Positions 33,140 to 44,077 of a stretch of 62,000 nucleotides of DNA are shown in pieces. Below the pieces are notes generated by a model. It did no database searches. It worked only from the letters and a program-made list of their open reading frames with translations, and was not told where the DNA came from. Made by a program: the position numbers and the translations under genes. Each line of letters begins with the position of its first letter. The first letter of the stretch is position 1. The stretch is from Adiantum capillus-veneris (lineage: Eukaryota > Streptophyta > Polypodiopsida > Polypodiales > Pteridaceae). Location of the stretch: the NCBI GenBank assembly GCA_014529385.2, contig CM043963.1:94688412-94750411 (forward strand), in the 5' to 3' direction.

Positions 33140-33890
33140 CAATCTTCTACAATCAGATTCTCAGGGTGAGGTTGGAAAAGTTGCTAAGCTTGAATGAGAT
33201 GAGAAAGAAGGAAGTCTGGTCACAAAAGTCCTAAAGCATAGGAAGTCCACGACGTACTATCCCAAATACAATGGTCAAGCTAAAAGCACGAACAAAACTA
33301 TGAAGACCATTCTTCTGAAGACAGTCCAACAACAGATGTGGGAGTGGGATCTGAAGTTGAAGACTTCTCTCTAAGCGTATTAAACAGCCTACAAGGTAAC
33401 GATTAACCAGACACCATTTAGGCTAGTGTATGGCTAGGAAGTTGTGGTGCCATTATTTCATGGTCCCCAATCTTCTACAATCAGTTTCTCAGGGTGAGGT
33501 TGGAAAAGCTGCTAAGCTTGAATGAGATGAGGAAGAAGGTAGTCTGGTCACAAAAGGTGATCTTGAATAGGAGGAAGAGCTGGCACAACCATTAGATTAA
33601 GGTTAGGCAGCTTAACAAAGGAAATCTGATTTTACTGTACTAGTCTCATGACTGGGGCCCATAAAGCCAAACCTGATGGCTTGGGCTAGGCCCTATCTGG
33701 TGGAATGGGTCTATAGGAATGTGACAATTAAACTTAAGGACCTGACTCGGCTCAGGTTGCTAGGGTATTATAAATTTCTAAAATCAAGAAGTATGAGTGT
33801 GCTCTGCGAATATCTAAAGAAAAATAGGGGGAAGAGAGTGAGAGGTGGCTTAGGAAGCCAATATACATCAGATCATGGTGGATGGGGATG
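33140..33890 (+). pseudogene. Ty3/gypsy integrase C-terminal remnant
   Basis: The plus strand reads HRKSTTYYPKYNGQAKSTNK (integrase third block, where QAE has become QAK), then QQMWEWDLKLKTSL, TPFRLVYG, and RVRLEKLLSLNEMRKKVVWS, NRRKSWHNH..IKVRQLNKGNLILLY. The frame 33676-33891 follows. These are the end of the integrase core and the GPY/F-type tail. The 33142-33230 segment is repeated at 33468-33556, so the locus has been rearranged. Confidence 0.78.
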
Positions 33891-34600
33891 ACCTGAAGCA
33901 ACTGTTTCAAGAAGATGGGGGTAAAGCTGAGGAAGAGGACAAAGTGGAGGTTGTAGCTAGGAGAGATAGCTCTAGTGTCCAGATGGTGACACCAGTAAAT
34001 TTATTTTTCATTGAGACAATGGACATGGAGACTCCAGCCAAAACAAGAAGCGGCCAAGCGCCAATAGAGAGTCTGGTGCAGAGGTAAGCGCTCTTTGCTA
34101 CACAGTAGACATGGCACAAAATCTTAAAATTGAGTGGCCAAAAAGGCATAGCCTCAAAGACAGTGATATTGCACTGCTTGAGCATGTGGAGGATTTTCTC
34201 TGCACCAATGACTGGGTTTAGCAGCACAAGCATTGAGCACTTTATATCCACCTACAACGTGGCTTAGATGATTTCAGTCATTGATGACTGCAAGACTGCA
34301 CTAACTTGAGCTGCCATAGCTAAGGCTTTGAAAGTTCCTATGGAGAGTGAGCAGAAGGGCCATTCTATTGAGAAAGAATAGATGAAGGCAATCAACAGGG
34401 CAGACTACACAAACAAGAGGTGGGCCACCAGCGCTATGAAGCATAAGTTGGTGTACCAGTTTATTTGTGAAGATCTCGTAGCACCTGACAAGCCTACGTA
34501 ACCTCCATGCCCAACTCCAAACCCCATTGAGCTACTTGTGCTCACAAATAAGCCTTACACCATTATATACATAACGTACGCTTTGCTATGAAAACAACTA
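33875..34600 (+). pseudogene. unassigned frames downstream of gypsy integrase
   Basis: A frame 33875-34087 (MVDGDDLKQLFQEDGGKAEE) and one at about 34220-34590 with a few stops (STSIEHFISTYNVA, ALKVPMESEQKGHSIEKE, INRADYTNKRWATSAMKHKL, VYQFICEDLVAPDKPT). The second looks like decayed gag or another domain of the same element. No family assigned. Confidence 0.3.
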
Positions 34601-34655
34601 AACCATAAAACGCTAAATGATAAACCATGAAAAACTAAACGCTAAATGTTAAATG
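34506..34655 (-). repeat. dispersed repeat, copy 2 (inverted relative to 26932-27078)
   Basis: Reverse complement of the 26932-27078 sequence with about 85-90 percent visible identity by eye. The two copies are 7.5 kb apart in opposite orientation. Confidence 0.8.
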
Positions 34656-35083
34656 AATTCAAAGATCCTATTTGAGAGTACAACTAGCTAGTGAGGAGGG
34701 TTGGTGGTGCACCTTTCCTATGAAGTACCTAGGCCAAAAAGTACCCCCTTCATCAGTAAATTGATGTTTTGTGATCCAAGGTGATTTGATTGATTTACTC
34801 ATTCTATGGTGATTGTCATGGTGCTTTCTACCCTTGACACATGTGGAGGTGTTGTGGAGAGTGTAAGGAAGTGGTACATTACCTCTCATCATGTTTGCAA
34901 TGGGTAGTGTGAGCACGGGGTGTGTGTCAGGTCCCGGAGCTCTTGCGTTTGCCGTAGCTTTGTGGTGCCTCTCTCTTGATGTGTGATCACTGGTGAACAC
35001 TCTCTCTATGTGTGTGAATGTGTGTGTGAAGTGTGCAAGCTAACAGGTGAATGCAGAACACGCTCTAGCAAAAAGTTGTGTAG

Positions 35084-35169
<86 letters not shown>

Positions 35170-35650
35170 TGCATTAATGAGGCTACAAGTGACCCTTGGG
35201 TGCCTAAAGGCATCCGAAAAGTTTCCTATCCCCCCTAGGAGACCATACCATTGGATTTACTTACCTTGCATAAGGCAAATTTGACCGGTTACATCAATAC
35301 CTTTTCAAATCGTCTGCTTGCATGGCCACCTTTAAGCCATCCAAAATTAGATTTACGCTGGCTATGCTCCGTTTTTCTTGAAACTTGCATGCTGCTTAGA
35401 TGTTTTTGTGGAGCTTTGGCATTCTTTTTCTGTTTCCTAATCCGAGCTTGTATGGATTTCTTATGATTTTTGAAAAGAAAAAAGGAAAATAAGGTATAAA
35501 CATACTTAAAAATAAGTAAAAATGGCTATTAAAGATAAAAAATTCTCTAAAATTAGTACCATGCTTAAGAATTAATTGTGTTGCGCATGCCGTTTCACTT
35601 TTGGGTTGTGGGTGGTGGCCTTTTGTTGCCAGGATTCCCTTTTGCTTTGG
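34656..35650. other. unassigned with compound microsatellite
   Basis: (CT)n at 35087-35131 switches to (CA)n to 35167. The plus frame 35251-35466 (MDLLTLHKANLTGYINTFSN) has a gag-like beginning but no domain. Nothing else recognised. Confidence 0.4.
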
Positions 35651-35654
35651 TTGT

Positions 35655-36382
35655 TCAGTGAGCGTGTAGAAAATCTTTGCGTACCCACTTTTGTATTCCT
35701 AGTTTTTGATGGACATTCAATTGTTCTGGCTTGGCGCTTGCCATGGTGGCACCCTTTTCTATTTGGCTCTTTGGAGTGGTTGGTGTGTGGTTGGCTATCT
35801 GTATGAATGTTTTTGGAATCCAAGCTCGTCCACATGCATTGACATTTTCAAGCAAGAACTTGGGGATCCCCACAGATTGAACATTATGCAATACCTGCAT
35901 ATACTTCCACATTTTTGACTTTGTGTTGGTTGCACCTGTGATTGCGCTTGTGGAGGAGGTTGAGTGTTGGTTATTGGTTGTTGCGCTTGGACTGATTTGC
36001 GAGTGAGTGACTATTGGTAAAGAAGATGATCATTCTTCACTTGTTGTATCCATCACAAGAGTAGAGATGGTTTCTGAGTTAGGCACATTTTTTTTCTGGC
36101 TGATGCTTTGCTCTTTGGGTTAACTTAACTTCACACATGTGTGCACATCATTGATCCTGTAAGACATAGTTTGGCTGGCCCAATTGATTGAACAATTGTA
36201 TCTTTGTTGAAACGTCCTTCCTAGTACCAATGGAACATCTTGCAAGTTGGGGTGGGTGACAAAGAACTCGTCCCCACAGGTTAGTCCTTTAGCAAACAAC
36301 TTTATAGGACATTTACCAAATGTTGGTGCCAGGTGTCCAGAGTAGTCTTTGAAGTGAACAATGGTGGTTGTTAGCTTCACAT
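35655..36382 (-). pseudogene. older element: retropepsin-like domain, downstream half
   Basis: One minus-strand frame from 36382 to 35655 with two stops. It starts VKLTTTIVHFKDYSGHLAPT, continues GKCPIKLFAKGLTCGDEFFV, then NLQDVPLVLGRTFQQRYNCS (the ILGRxFL end of a retroviral-type protease), a Ser/Thr/Gln-rich linker, and a tail with two W(I/V)xK words (AWIPKTFIQ, QKWVRKDFL). Its N-terminal half lies 9.3 kb away at 45648-46150; the Tat-like element was inserted between them. Rejoining across the ACAT duplication restores the frame. Confidence 0.65.
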
Positions 36383-37935
36383 TGACGGGAGCAAAGCGAA
36401 CCCCGAACCCCGACGGCCTCTAAAACACCGGGGACCGAATAGCGCGCCTCGAGCCTGTCATGGTAAAGCAAACAGAGGGCACCACCTAGCTTCAGCGGCT
36501 AGGACGCAAACAACACACCATCATAACACTGTTTTCATCCAAGAGAGATGGATGCTTGGGAGTAATGATGAAGAGGAAAGGGAATGAGATCAAGTGAGAG
36601 AGAGAGAGAGAGAGGGAGAGAGAGTGAGGGAGGGGGTATAGCGGCTTAGTACTTAGGCACCACAAAAGGATGGCGAATCCGCACACCCTTCACACATACA
36701 CAAGCTCACTCCAAAACACAAGACTAGGTGGCGATTCCGCACACCTCACATGGGCAAAACATTGCAAGAAAACATACTCACAAAACCTCAAGCTTTATTT
36801 AGAGAATTAGGCGATGAAATGGGGAGCATAGGGTAGGGGAATGAGAAGGGAGAGAGTGGTAGAGCACATGGCGGATAGGTGGGAGTTGATGGCGAAGACT
36901 CGCACGAGGATTATGGCCATCATCCTTCATTTAGTTGCCCTTCATCTTCCATAGCCAAGGGTGTAGAGGTCATGCTCAAAACAAGCATGGTGATTGCGAT
37001 GATGGTGATGGTGATGGTGTGGGTGTGTGTGTGTGCACTAGACACACACAGTGCATAGTGTGTTCTTTGGTGATGTTGTGTATTTAGTGTGATGGTGACC
37101 CCTCTTTATATAGGGGAGGAGGGGGGAGAAATTCTAGAATTTAGAAATGAAGAAATCATTATCTACATAGGCCATGTGACTGTGGGCCCCACTTGTCTGG
37201 CTGTGTGTATATGTGCCAGAACAGCAGTCTCATGAGAGAGAGACTAAGAGAGAGAGATGGGTTGATGAAAAAAAGTGAGAGGTGACATGGAGAATAAAGT
37301 AATTACAAGAGGGGAGAGAGGGGAGTGTGTTCAGAGGTGAATCTGTGTGCAGATGTGTGTGAACACAAGAAAAATCAGGTGGGGATGGATCTGTGGGCAC
37401 CTTTTTCAGTGAAACTGAGTGTGTGTGAGTGTGGGGGAGGTTATTTATCTACAAGACAAGAGACATGGCGCCCTTTAGAGAGAGAGGGGGGTATTTGGGT
37501 CATGGGATATGATAGGAGAGAGAAAGAGGGGGTGGGGTATACTATTTTGGAAGATAGGGTAAGTTGCATGTGAGTTAGGGTGCATTATTGGTGAGTTATA
37601 ATGCATTATTGGTGAGAGGTGGGGTAGCTTGAGGGGAGAGAGAAAGGAGAAAGGACAAGGGGAAGAGAGAGGGGGTTGACCTTTTGAGTGGAGGAGAGGA
37701 AAAGGGACACCCGACGGGGCAACAGTGAAGAAAAAGGAGGCAAGGTGGGGATGGGCTACCCCGCAGGCATGAGGTGGCCTATTTTACCTTTCTTATATAT
37801 TTACATAATCATACTTTATTTTTTTCTTAGTTTTTCCAATGCTTTTTTATCACTCCCTCCCTAAGAGGGGGTTTTCATGGGGTGGGGACGAGAGAAGAGG
37901 GGTATGGGAGCTTGGCTTGTGAAAAGCCCCCATCA
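36383..37935 (-). mobile_element. 3' LTR of nested Tat-like element
   Basis: About 1,553 bp, bounded on the plus strand by TGACGGGAGC and ...AGCCCCCATCA. Nearly identical to 44078-45647; the differences I saw are scattered substitutions and small indels (for example one fewer GGTGATGGT-type unit near 37010). Preceded by ACAT (36379-36382), the target duplication. A purine tract (AAAAGGGGAGGG on the minus strand, about 37940-37953) sits just inside it. Confidence 0.95.
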
Positions 37936-37963
37936 TTAGCCCTCCCCTTTTGGCTAGAGGCAT

Positions 37964-39868
37964 TCATGTCTCTAGCTCATCTGTTTGATCATTATCGTCG
38001 GAGGTGGTGGCTGATGGTGTGTTCTCATCTGGAATGTCAATTGGTGGAGCCTGGTCAAATCGAAGAAAATAAGGTTTAAGTCGCCAACCATTTACCCTGG
38101 TTTTATGAAGTTTTCCATCAGCCTCCATAAGCTTTTAGCTTCCATTGGCATACTTTTTCCTGATGATGAAAGGGCCTTCCCATCGGAGTAGGAGTTTCTT
38201 ATCCTTGCGCGTGTCGAAGCGATTGTCGTAGCGGAGCACCAACATTCCTTTCTTCAATTCTTTTTTTCGGAGATGCTCGTTAAAGCTAAGCCGTCTATGC
38301 TCTGCTTGTGCTGCATAATAATTTATTGCTTCTTCTCTGTCTAGCTGCAGTCTTTCCAAGTTGATAATGTGATCTTTCAAATGCATGTTGGGCTGTTGAA
38401 GCTGGCTTGCCATTACTCTGAGACTTTGTAGTTGCACTTCAATGGGCAAGATTGCTTCCTTACCAAATACTAGATGATACGGTGTGAATCCCAAGGATGT
38501 ACGAAATGAAGTCCTGTAGGCCCATAAAGCTGGTAGTAGATACTTATCCCAGTCTCCAGGATGATTGTTTACCTGCTTGGTAATAATTTTAGAAACCATT
38601 CCATTTACCTTTTCAACTAGGCCATTACATTGAGGGTAATATGGTGAAGAGTGCCTCCTTGTAATGCCCAGTTTCTGCATTAATTCTCCTACCAAGTCTG
38701 CTCTGAAACCACGCCCTCTATCAGAGATGATCTCTAAAGGTGTGCCAAACCTACAGCATATGTGCTCGTAGATAAATTTAGCTACCTCTACCGCTGTGAT
38801 TCTAGTGGTGGCTGTAGCCTCTGCCCATCTAGTCATGTAGTCGACCCCCATGATAATGTAGAATATTCCTGAGTTGGCCCTAGGTAATGGCCCAATGGCA
38901 TCGATACCCCATTTTTCAAATGGGCCATATGAGAGAATAGGTGTCTGTGGTTCAGGCATAAGTGACCTAGTGCCGGCCTTTTGACACAACTTACACGTTT
39001 TGCACCAATGGTGTACATCACGGTTGAGGCTAGGCCATATGAAGCCTGCCTGCAAGATTTTCCTACTTGTTATGTCTAGGGCAAAGTGACCACCACAAAC
39101 CCCGTTGTGACAGCTAGCAATTACTCCCGTGATTTCGTGAGAGAGAGGGACCTTCCTGAGTATTTGGTCCTTACCCTTACAGTACAAACCATCATTGATG
39201 AGTCGATACCTTGTGGCCTTCCGCGTCAGCCATTGCTTCTGTCCCTTTGTTAAATCTGATGGGCATTCCCCTGTTTCCAAAAAATGCATGATGTCAGGCA
39301 AGGCATCACTGCCTTGAAATAGAGGGAGCTTTAGTTTTATTGCTCCAACCACCACTTCCTGTAGTCTTTCACTTGCTAGGGCATCTGCTTCTTGGTTTTG
39401 AGCCCTTGGGATATGGTGTATTTGAACTTCTTCAAACTTACCCAACAAGGTTTTTACACCACTTAAGTGAGTCCTTAAACTAGGATTCTTGCATGTCCAT
39501 GCTCCATTTACTTGCCTTACCAGAAGTAGAGCATCCCCAAATACATTAAGGCGTTGTACACCTTGCGAGACGCACCATTGTAAACCCTTGGTTAGTGCTG
39601 CATACTCAGCTTCATTGTTAGAATGTGAATCTAACAATTGGCCCAATGAAAATACCTTTGTCCCTTTGTCATCAAAGACCACTATGCCTGCAGCTGCTTT
39701 GTCGGACGCTCGCTTGTAGGCTCCATCAAAGTAGAGAGAGTATGCTCCTTCTACCATCGGTGGTACTGGAGGTAATCGGACTTCTCCTTCCTTAGATTGC
39801 TTCTCCTTCCTTTCAAAGACTTGGTAGGTCATGAGTCCCCCCAAACTTGCCCTTGTCGTGCTTTCTAC
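37964..39868 (-). CDS. Tat-like element archaeal-type RNase H and integrase
   Basis: Continues in the same frame from 39868. It has a second RNase H (AYSLYFDGAYKRASDKAAAG, NNEAEYAALTKGLQWCVSQG, LNVFGDALLLVRQVNG, QNQEADALASE), the archaeal-type domain that marks the Tat lineage. Next is the integrase zinc site (CHNGVCGGHFALD..WCKTCKLC). The core follows with D (KWGIDAIGPL), D (LEIISDRGRGF) and E (NGLVEKVNGMVSKI), then the tail LLRWEGPFIIRKKYANGS. A TAA at 38135 interrupts; readthrough adds KLMEADGKLHKTRVNGWRLK and ends at 37964 near the purine tract. Confidence 0.95.
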
Positions 39869-41047
39869 CTATACCGTGTAGTCAAACTCTTGCAGACGAA
39901 CTAGCCATTTAGTAATTCTAGCAGACACATCCATGTGTTGTACAACATAGGGAAATATTTCATCCGTGGTTAGAATCACAAATTGCTTAGGCAGCAAATA
40001 TGACCTAAACTTTGTAGTTGCAAATCTAAGAGCTAGGACTAAGTGTTCCACATGGGTGAAACCTTTCTCTCCTTCTGTCATCATTCGACTAGAGAAGTAG
40101 ATTGGCCTCATGAAAGATGTCTTCGTATCCTTTTGGAGTAGCACAGCCCCCAATGAGTCATCACCAACACTTGAGGTGACATAGAATTTTTCATCCCACT
40201 TAGGTGGTGAGATAGTTGGCAGAGTGGCTAAGACCTCCTTTACCTTGTTGTAGTGATGTTCGCTTTCCTCGTCCCAAGTGAAAGTTGATCTTTGAGTGAG
40301 TTGTTGCAGTGGTAGAACAAGTTGTGATAGTAGATGTATGAATCTACTTAAGTACCTCACCTTCTGTAGAAAAGAGACCAGTTGGCATGCGGTCGTTGGT
40401 GAAGGTAGGGCTATGAGTGCGGACACCTTACTTGGGTCGGCGTTGATATCTTTTGCTGAAATTTCATGGCCTAGTAGAATGACTTTACTCTCCCCAATGT
40501 GGCATTTATCCACATTTAATTGCCCACCTAGGCTCTGCAACGTGGCCAAACCTTCAGTTACCTTTTCTAAATGTGAAATACGGGAGCTATATATACAAAA
40601 ATCATCAATGAACACTCTTATGGATGTTCCAAAGAACGGTTGAAAAACATATGTAACATATCTTTGGAATGTGGCAGGTGCATTTGTGAGACCAAATGGC
40701 ATAACCCTGTATGCAAAACAACCCCATGGCGTGATAAAAGTGGTTTTTAGCTGATCTTTCAAGGCTATGCGTATTTGAAAGTATCCAGAATAACCATCAC
40801 AGACGGTATAGCATTCAAAACCCGCTACTTCATTCAGAATTTCATCCAAGAAAGGGAGAGGAAAGTGGTCTCTCTTTGTAGCTGCATTTAGTGGTTTGTA
40901 GTCAACACAGACCCTCCACTTACCATTCTTTTTAGGCATCACCACTACGGGTGACACCCATTTTGAGTTTTCTAGAGGATAGATGAATCCCGCCTCCAGC
41001 AGTTTCCTTACCTCGGCCAAGAGTGCCTTTTCTTGTATGACCCCCAG
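39869..41047 (-). CDS. Tat-like element reverse transcriptase and RNase H
   Basis: Same frame as the gag ORF. Motifs in order, numbered from 41020: WVSPVVVMPKKNGKWRVCVD (21-40), CDGYSGYFQIRI (catalytic Asp at 75), PFGLTNAPATFQRYV, and the YxDD-box variant VFIDDFCIYS (136-145). Then come LLGHEISAKDI, LSRFIHLLSQLVLPLQQLTQ and the gypsy RNase H with DDSLGAVLLQ, GFTHVEHLVLALRFATTKFR and ITKWLVRLQEFDYTV. It ends at a TAG (39869), after which the frame goes on. All polymerase residues look intact, so the domain itself could be functional if the stops were not there. Confidence 0.95.
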   Translation of the reverse strand: MGVIQEKALLAEVRKLLEAGFIYPLENSKWVSPVVVMPKKNGKWRVCVDYKPLNAATKRDHFPLPFLDEILNEVAGFECYTVCDGYSGYFQIRIALKDQLKTTFITPWGCFAYRVMPFGLTNAPATFQRYVTYVFQPFFGTSIRVFIDDFCIYSSRISHLEKVTEGLATLQSLGGQLNVDKCHIGESKVILLGHEISAKDINADPSKVSALIALPSPTTACQLVSFLQKVRYLSRFIHLLSQLVLPLQQLTQRSTFTWDEESEHHYNKVKEVLATLPTISPPKWDEKFYVTSSVGDDSLGAVLLQKDTKTSFMRPIYFSSRMMTEGEKGFTHVEHLVLALRFATTKFRSYLLPKQFVILTTDEIFPYVVQHMDVSARITKWLVRLQEFDYTV

Positions 41048-43219
41048 TCATCGTAGCTTTTGCACAACTGGTTTTACCCCTTCCTTCAGCTTAATATGAT
41101 GTTCCACCACTATAATGCCTGTGATTCTTTCATAGTTGTCAATGAACAGGTTAGGAAATCCCATCAACATTTTCAAAAAACTATCTTTCTCCTTAAGTGT
41201 TAATTCTGTAGACAACATACCCTTCAACCTACTTCCTCCTAGGCTAGGTGATTTGCTCTCCTCTTCATTGGGTTGCCCTTTTGGTGATGGATCACCAGTT
41301 GTGCTTACCATTTGTGGATCCTTCATAATGATACCCATCACATCAATGGAACTGTCACTTTCGTCGGTGGATGTGGTCTCCTCCTCAGAAATGGAAGATT
41401 CGCTAGTGGTTTCATCTGTCGATGTTTCCAGATTCATTTGCTTCTGCTTGCCAATCCTCATGTCGTAGTAGATTGTCTCCCCTTTCTTACCGGTCATGCG
41501 TAGAAGGCTAGTACCCCAGTCCTGTTTTGCCTTCATGGTCATCAACCATGGCCTTCCCAAAATTAGTGGATAGCCCTCCCCCTTAGTAGGCATTACAAAA
41601 ACATCTACCTCTACCTCAGTGTTGAAAGCTTTGATTTTCACGGCACTTACCACACCCACACACTTTACTTTTGCGTTGTTTGCCATCTTTGCCTTGCATG
41701 GAGAAGGCCTGTCAACCTCGAGCCCTAATCGAAGCATCATAGCTTCGCTCATTACACAGATTTGTGCACCTCCATCAATGTAGGTGTTTCCAACCCTCTT
41801 TCCTTTTATGTTTACGTTGACAATTGGAAGGATGTCATCCATGTTGCATCCCAAAATTGCTCCGGCTACCTTTGTTTTGGAGCGTCTTGTACTTACCATT
41901 TTAGACCATTGTCGCCTTACTTTTGGTGCAAGATGTAGCAGCTGTGGCCATGTAATCTTCGGTCCTTGCTCTGCCACATCCAATGTTAGATCATAGGGCT
42001 TAGAACTTTCCCCTAGCTGGAAGTCGGTGATGCCCAATTTCTGTCGTGGCCTGGATGGCCTCTTGCTAGTTTCTCCTCTCATGCTTCTCTCATCATCTGA
42101 TTGTGTAGCTTTCTCCCTCCTAGCTCTTTTCACAGTCATGGCTTCAAGTGGTTCTAAAAAGGTTACCTTCTCCTTACCCTTGTCCCTCTCCTTTGCTCTG
42201 GGTGGATCCACTACTACGGCTTTTCCTTTCTCTTCTAGCCTTGTGATGTTTACAGGGCGATCAGGTGGTGGGGCTGGTGGAAGAGGTGGGATGGATGCTT
42301 GTAGTGGTGTCTGGGGTGGACGTAGAATTTGTTTTGGTGGGGGTGGTGCTCGGGGTGGGGGTGTTCTTTCTCTAGGGGGTGACAATTGGTTCCTCCTACC
42401 TCCTCTATTATAGTTTTGTCGTGGTTTGGGACAGTAGTACATACCGTGACCATCTTCTCCGCAGTTGTAGCAATGATACTCCCTGTTTTGTCGTCGTGCT
42501 CTTCCAGGGTCTTGATCTCTTTCTTGACTCCTCCCTTGTTGTATTAAGTGGACAGACAAATTCTGCAGTTGGTCAGTAATATGGGCCAACATATCTTGTT
42601 GGTCATCTCTTACCCCAAGAGCCGGTGGTGGTGGTGGAATGGTGGTTGTCGTAGTTTCTGGTCGACACGATGTTCCTGATTCTGTTGACTCGGTTTCTTT
42701 GGCTTTCATTCGCAGCTTCTTGTCTTTAAGGCAAGCAATCTCAACGGCTAACTCATACGTAGCCGGGAATCTACCTTTCACCTTCTCCTTGAGAAGCGGC
42801 CATAAGCCATGCGTAAACCGATCTTTTTTTAGAAAATCGGGTGCAGCTTCCCCCTTAGCCAGTGACTCAACCCACCGTTCCCACAAATCCACAAATTTGG
42901 ACTCATAGGTGGCATATTCTAAAAGACCCTCCTGCTTCAATTCTCTCAACTTGTCCCACAACTTTTCTGAAGTGGTACCTCCCCCAAAGCGCCTCTTAAA
43001 AGCGGTTTTTAAGGATTCCCAGTCATCCTTGGTTGCTTGTGGAAGTGCATTGTACCATGATCTAGCTTCTAGCTTCATGAGATGCTTCAAGCTTCTAACC
43101 CGGGATTCATCCGTATCTTTGTTGCTCACTACACATGCTACTTCAAAGTCATCTAGGAAGTCTGTTACCAAATCCTCCCCCTTCTTTCCTTTAAATGTTG
43201 GAAATGCTACACTTGCCAT
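41048..43219 (-). CDS. Tat-like element Gag and protease
   Basis: I start at the ATG at 43219 (MASVAFPTFKGKKGEDLVTD); a longer frame begins 30 bp upstream at a GTG. Residues 50-170 hold the gag core (LEARSWYNALPQATKDDWES, then FGGGTTSEKLWDKLRELKQE). A zinc knuckle CYNCGEDGHGMYYC lies at 250-263, and Pro-rich and Arg-rich linkers follow. The aspartic protease has TYIDGGAQICVM with the active-site D-G-G at about 482-484 and LILGRPWLM near 552-560. The frame stops with TGA at 41048, right after VVQKLR. Here related elements read KLRR, so TGA is probably a mutated CGA; the frame continues beyond it into RT. Confidence 0.93.
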   Translation of the reverse strand: MASVAFPTFKGKKGEDLVTDFLDDFEVACVVSNKDTDESRVRSLKHLMKLEARSWYNALPQATKDDWESLKTAFKRRFGGGTTSEKLWDKLRELKQEGLLEYATYESKFVDLWERWVESLAKGEAAPDFLKKDRFTHGLWPLLKEKVKGRFPATYELAVEIACLKDKKLRMKAKETESTESGTSCRPETTTTTIPPPPPALGVRDDQQDMLAHITDQLQNLSVHLIQQGRSQERDQDPGRARRQNREYHCYNCGEDGHGMYYCPKPRQNYNRGGRRNQLSPPRERTPPPRAPPPPKQILRPPQTPLQASIPPLPPAPPPDRPVNITRLEEKGKAVVVDPPRAKERDKGKEKVTFLEPLEAMTVKRARREKATQSDDERSMRGETSKRPSRPRQKLGITDFQLGESSKPYDLTLDVAEQGPKITWPQLLHLAPKVRRQWSKMVSTRRSKTKVAGAILGCNMDDILPIVNVNIKGKRVGNTYIDGGAQICVMSEAMMLRLGLEVDRPSPCKAKMANNAKVKCVGVVSAVKIKAFNTEVEVDVFVMPTKGEGYPLILGRPWLMTMKAKQDWGTSLLRMTGKKGETIYYDMRIGKQKQMNLETSTDETTSESSISEEETTSTDESDSSIDVMGIIMKDPQMVSTTGDPSPKGQPNEEESKSPSLGGSRLKGMLSTELTLKEKDSFLKMLMGFPNLFIDNYERITGIIVVEHHIKLKEGVKPVVQKLR

Positions 43220-43538
43220 GATTACTGAGAGAGAGCTAGAAAGACACACTGCTTAACTTGCAAAAGTTTTTTTCTTCTTTACAAGGAGGCGTGTATACCC
43301 TCTTATACTAGGACATAGATTAAAACTTCAAACGGTACATTGCCTTGTACCAAAGGTAAGACAAATGGTTGATCTGATGCCAGAACCTCCAAAAATCGCT
43401 CCCCACCCGGCATGGTGTCAATGACGTGCTAGTAGTGAGCCTTCAAATCCAGTATTACCTTGATTGAGCGTACACGTGTTGGTATGTGTGATCTGTCTTG
43501 AGGTAGGTTGTACTGATTCATGTGAAGCTTAGAGGTGC

Positions 43539-44004
43539 TTAGTCACTGTCCAAGCTTGTGGGAGAGGGTGGTGTTCTTTCCTGAAACAAACTTAGTAGAT
43601 CCCTAGTTTCTCTAGTGAGAGTGTGAGCCAATGCTTCCGTTATCTGTGCTGCAGCATCAGGTGCGACTTGAAAACTGACTGTGATAATTACCTCGGTGAC
43701 TTGAGTTACCTGATTCTCAAAGTAGAATAGCGTTGATTCTCTATTGTGTAGAGCTCCTTCCATTTTGTTGTTGTGGGTTGGTTGTAGGTTGCGGACATGG
43801 TTTCGACCTTCTCCTTCTTCTTCTTGGCACTTGGCCTATGTATATCCACTGGGTTTGGTGTGTTGGTTGACTCTCCCACTGCAAATTGATTACCGTTACG
43901 CCTGGCACTCGAGCTTCGATGGAGATGCGGAGTTCGTCTAGTTGTGCTTGGAGCTCTTCTTCTTCTGTCGTCCAATTAGCAAATCCTGCTAGCCATTCAT
44001 CCAT
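43539..44004 (-). pseudogene. extra ORF upstream of gag (ORF1), one frameshift
   Basis: From 44004 the minus strand encodes MDEWLAGFANWTTEEEELQA then QLDELRISIEARVPGV and a Pro/Arg/Gln-rich stretch. A one-base slip near 43760 moves to the frame that reads MEGALHNRESTLFYFENQVT, ...ITEALAHTLTRETRDLLSLF and ends SPTSLDSD at 43539. Together about 155 residues, acidic and helical. Ogre/Tat elements characteristically carry an additional ORF between 5' LTR and gag; this fits that position. Function unknown. Confidence 0.6.
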
Positions 44005-44054
44005 TCACAATAGTTTAAGGGTTTCAGTCTTGTAAACTGAAGGGTTTCATGAAA

Positions 44055-44077
44055 AGATCCTCAGTGGGGGCACCAAA
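44055..44077 (-). promoter_or_regulatory. primer-binding site of Tat-like element
   Basis: The minus strand reads TTTGGTGCCCCCACTGAGGA immediately after the LTR end GTCA. A TGG-initial tRNA complement is expected here; I cannot name the tRNA with certainty. Confidence 0.75.

Noticed and set aside
42250-43256. Plus-strand frames opposite the gag gene
   Set aside because: Shadows of the minus-strand gag frame, low-complexity translations of Pro/Arg-rich codons.
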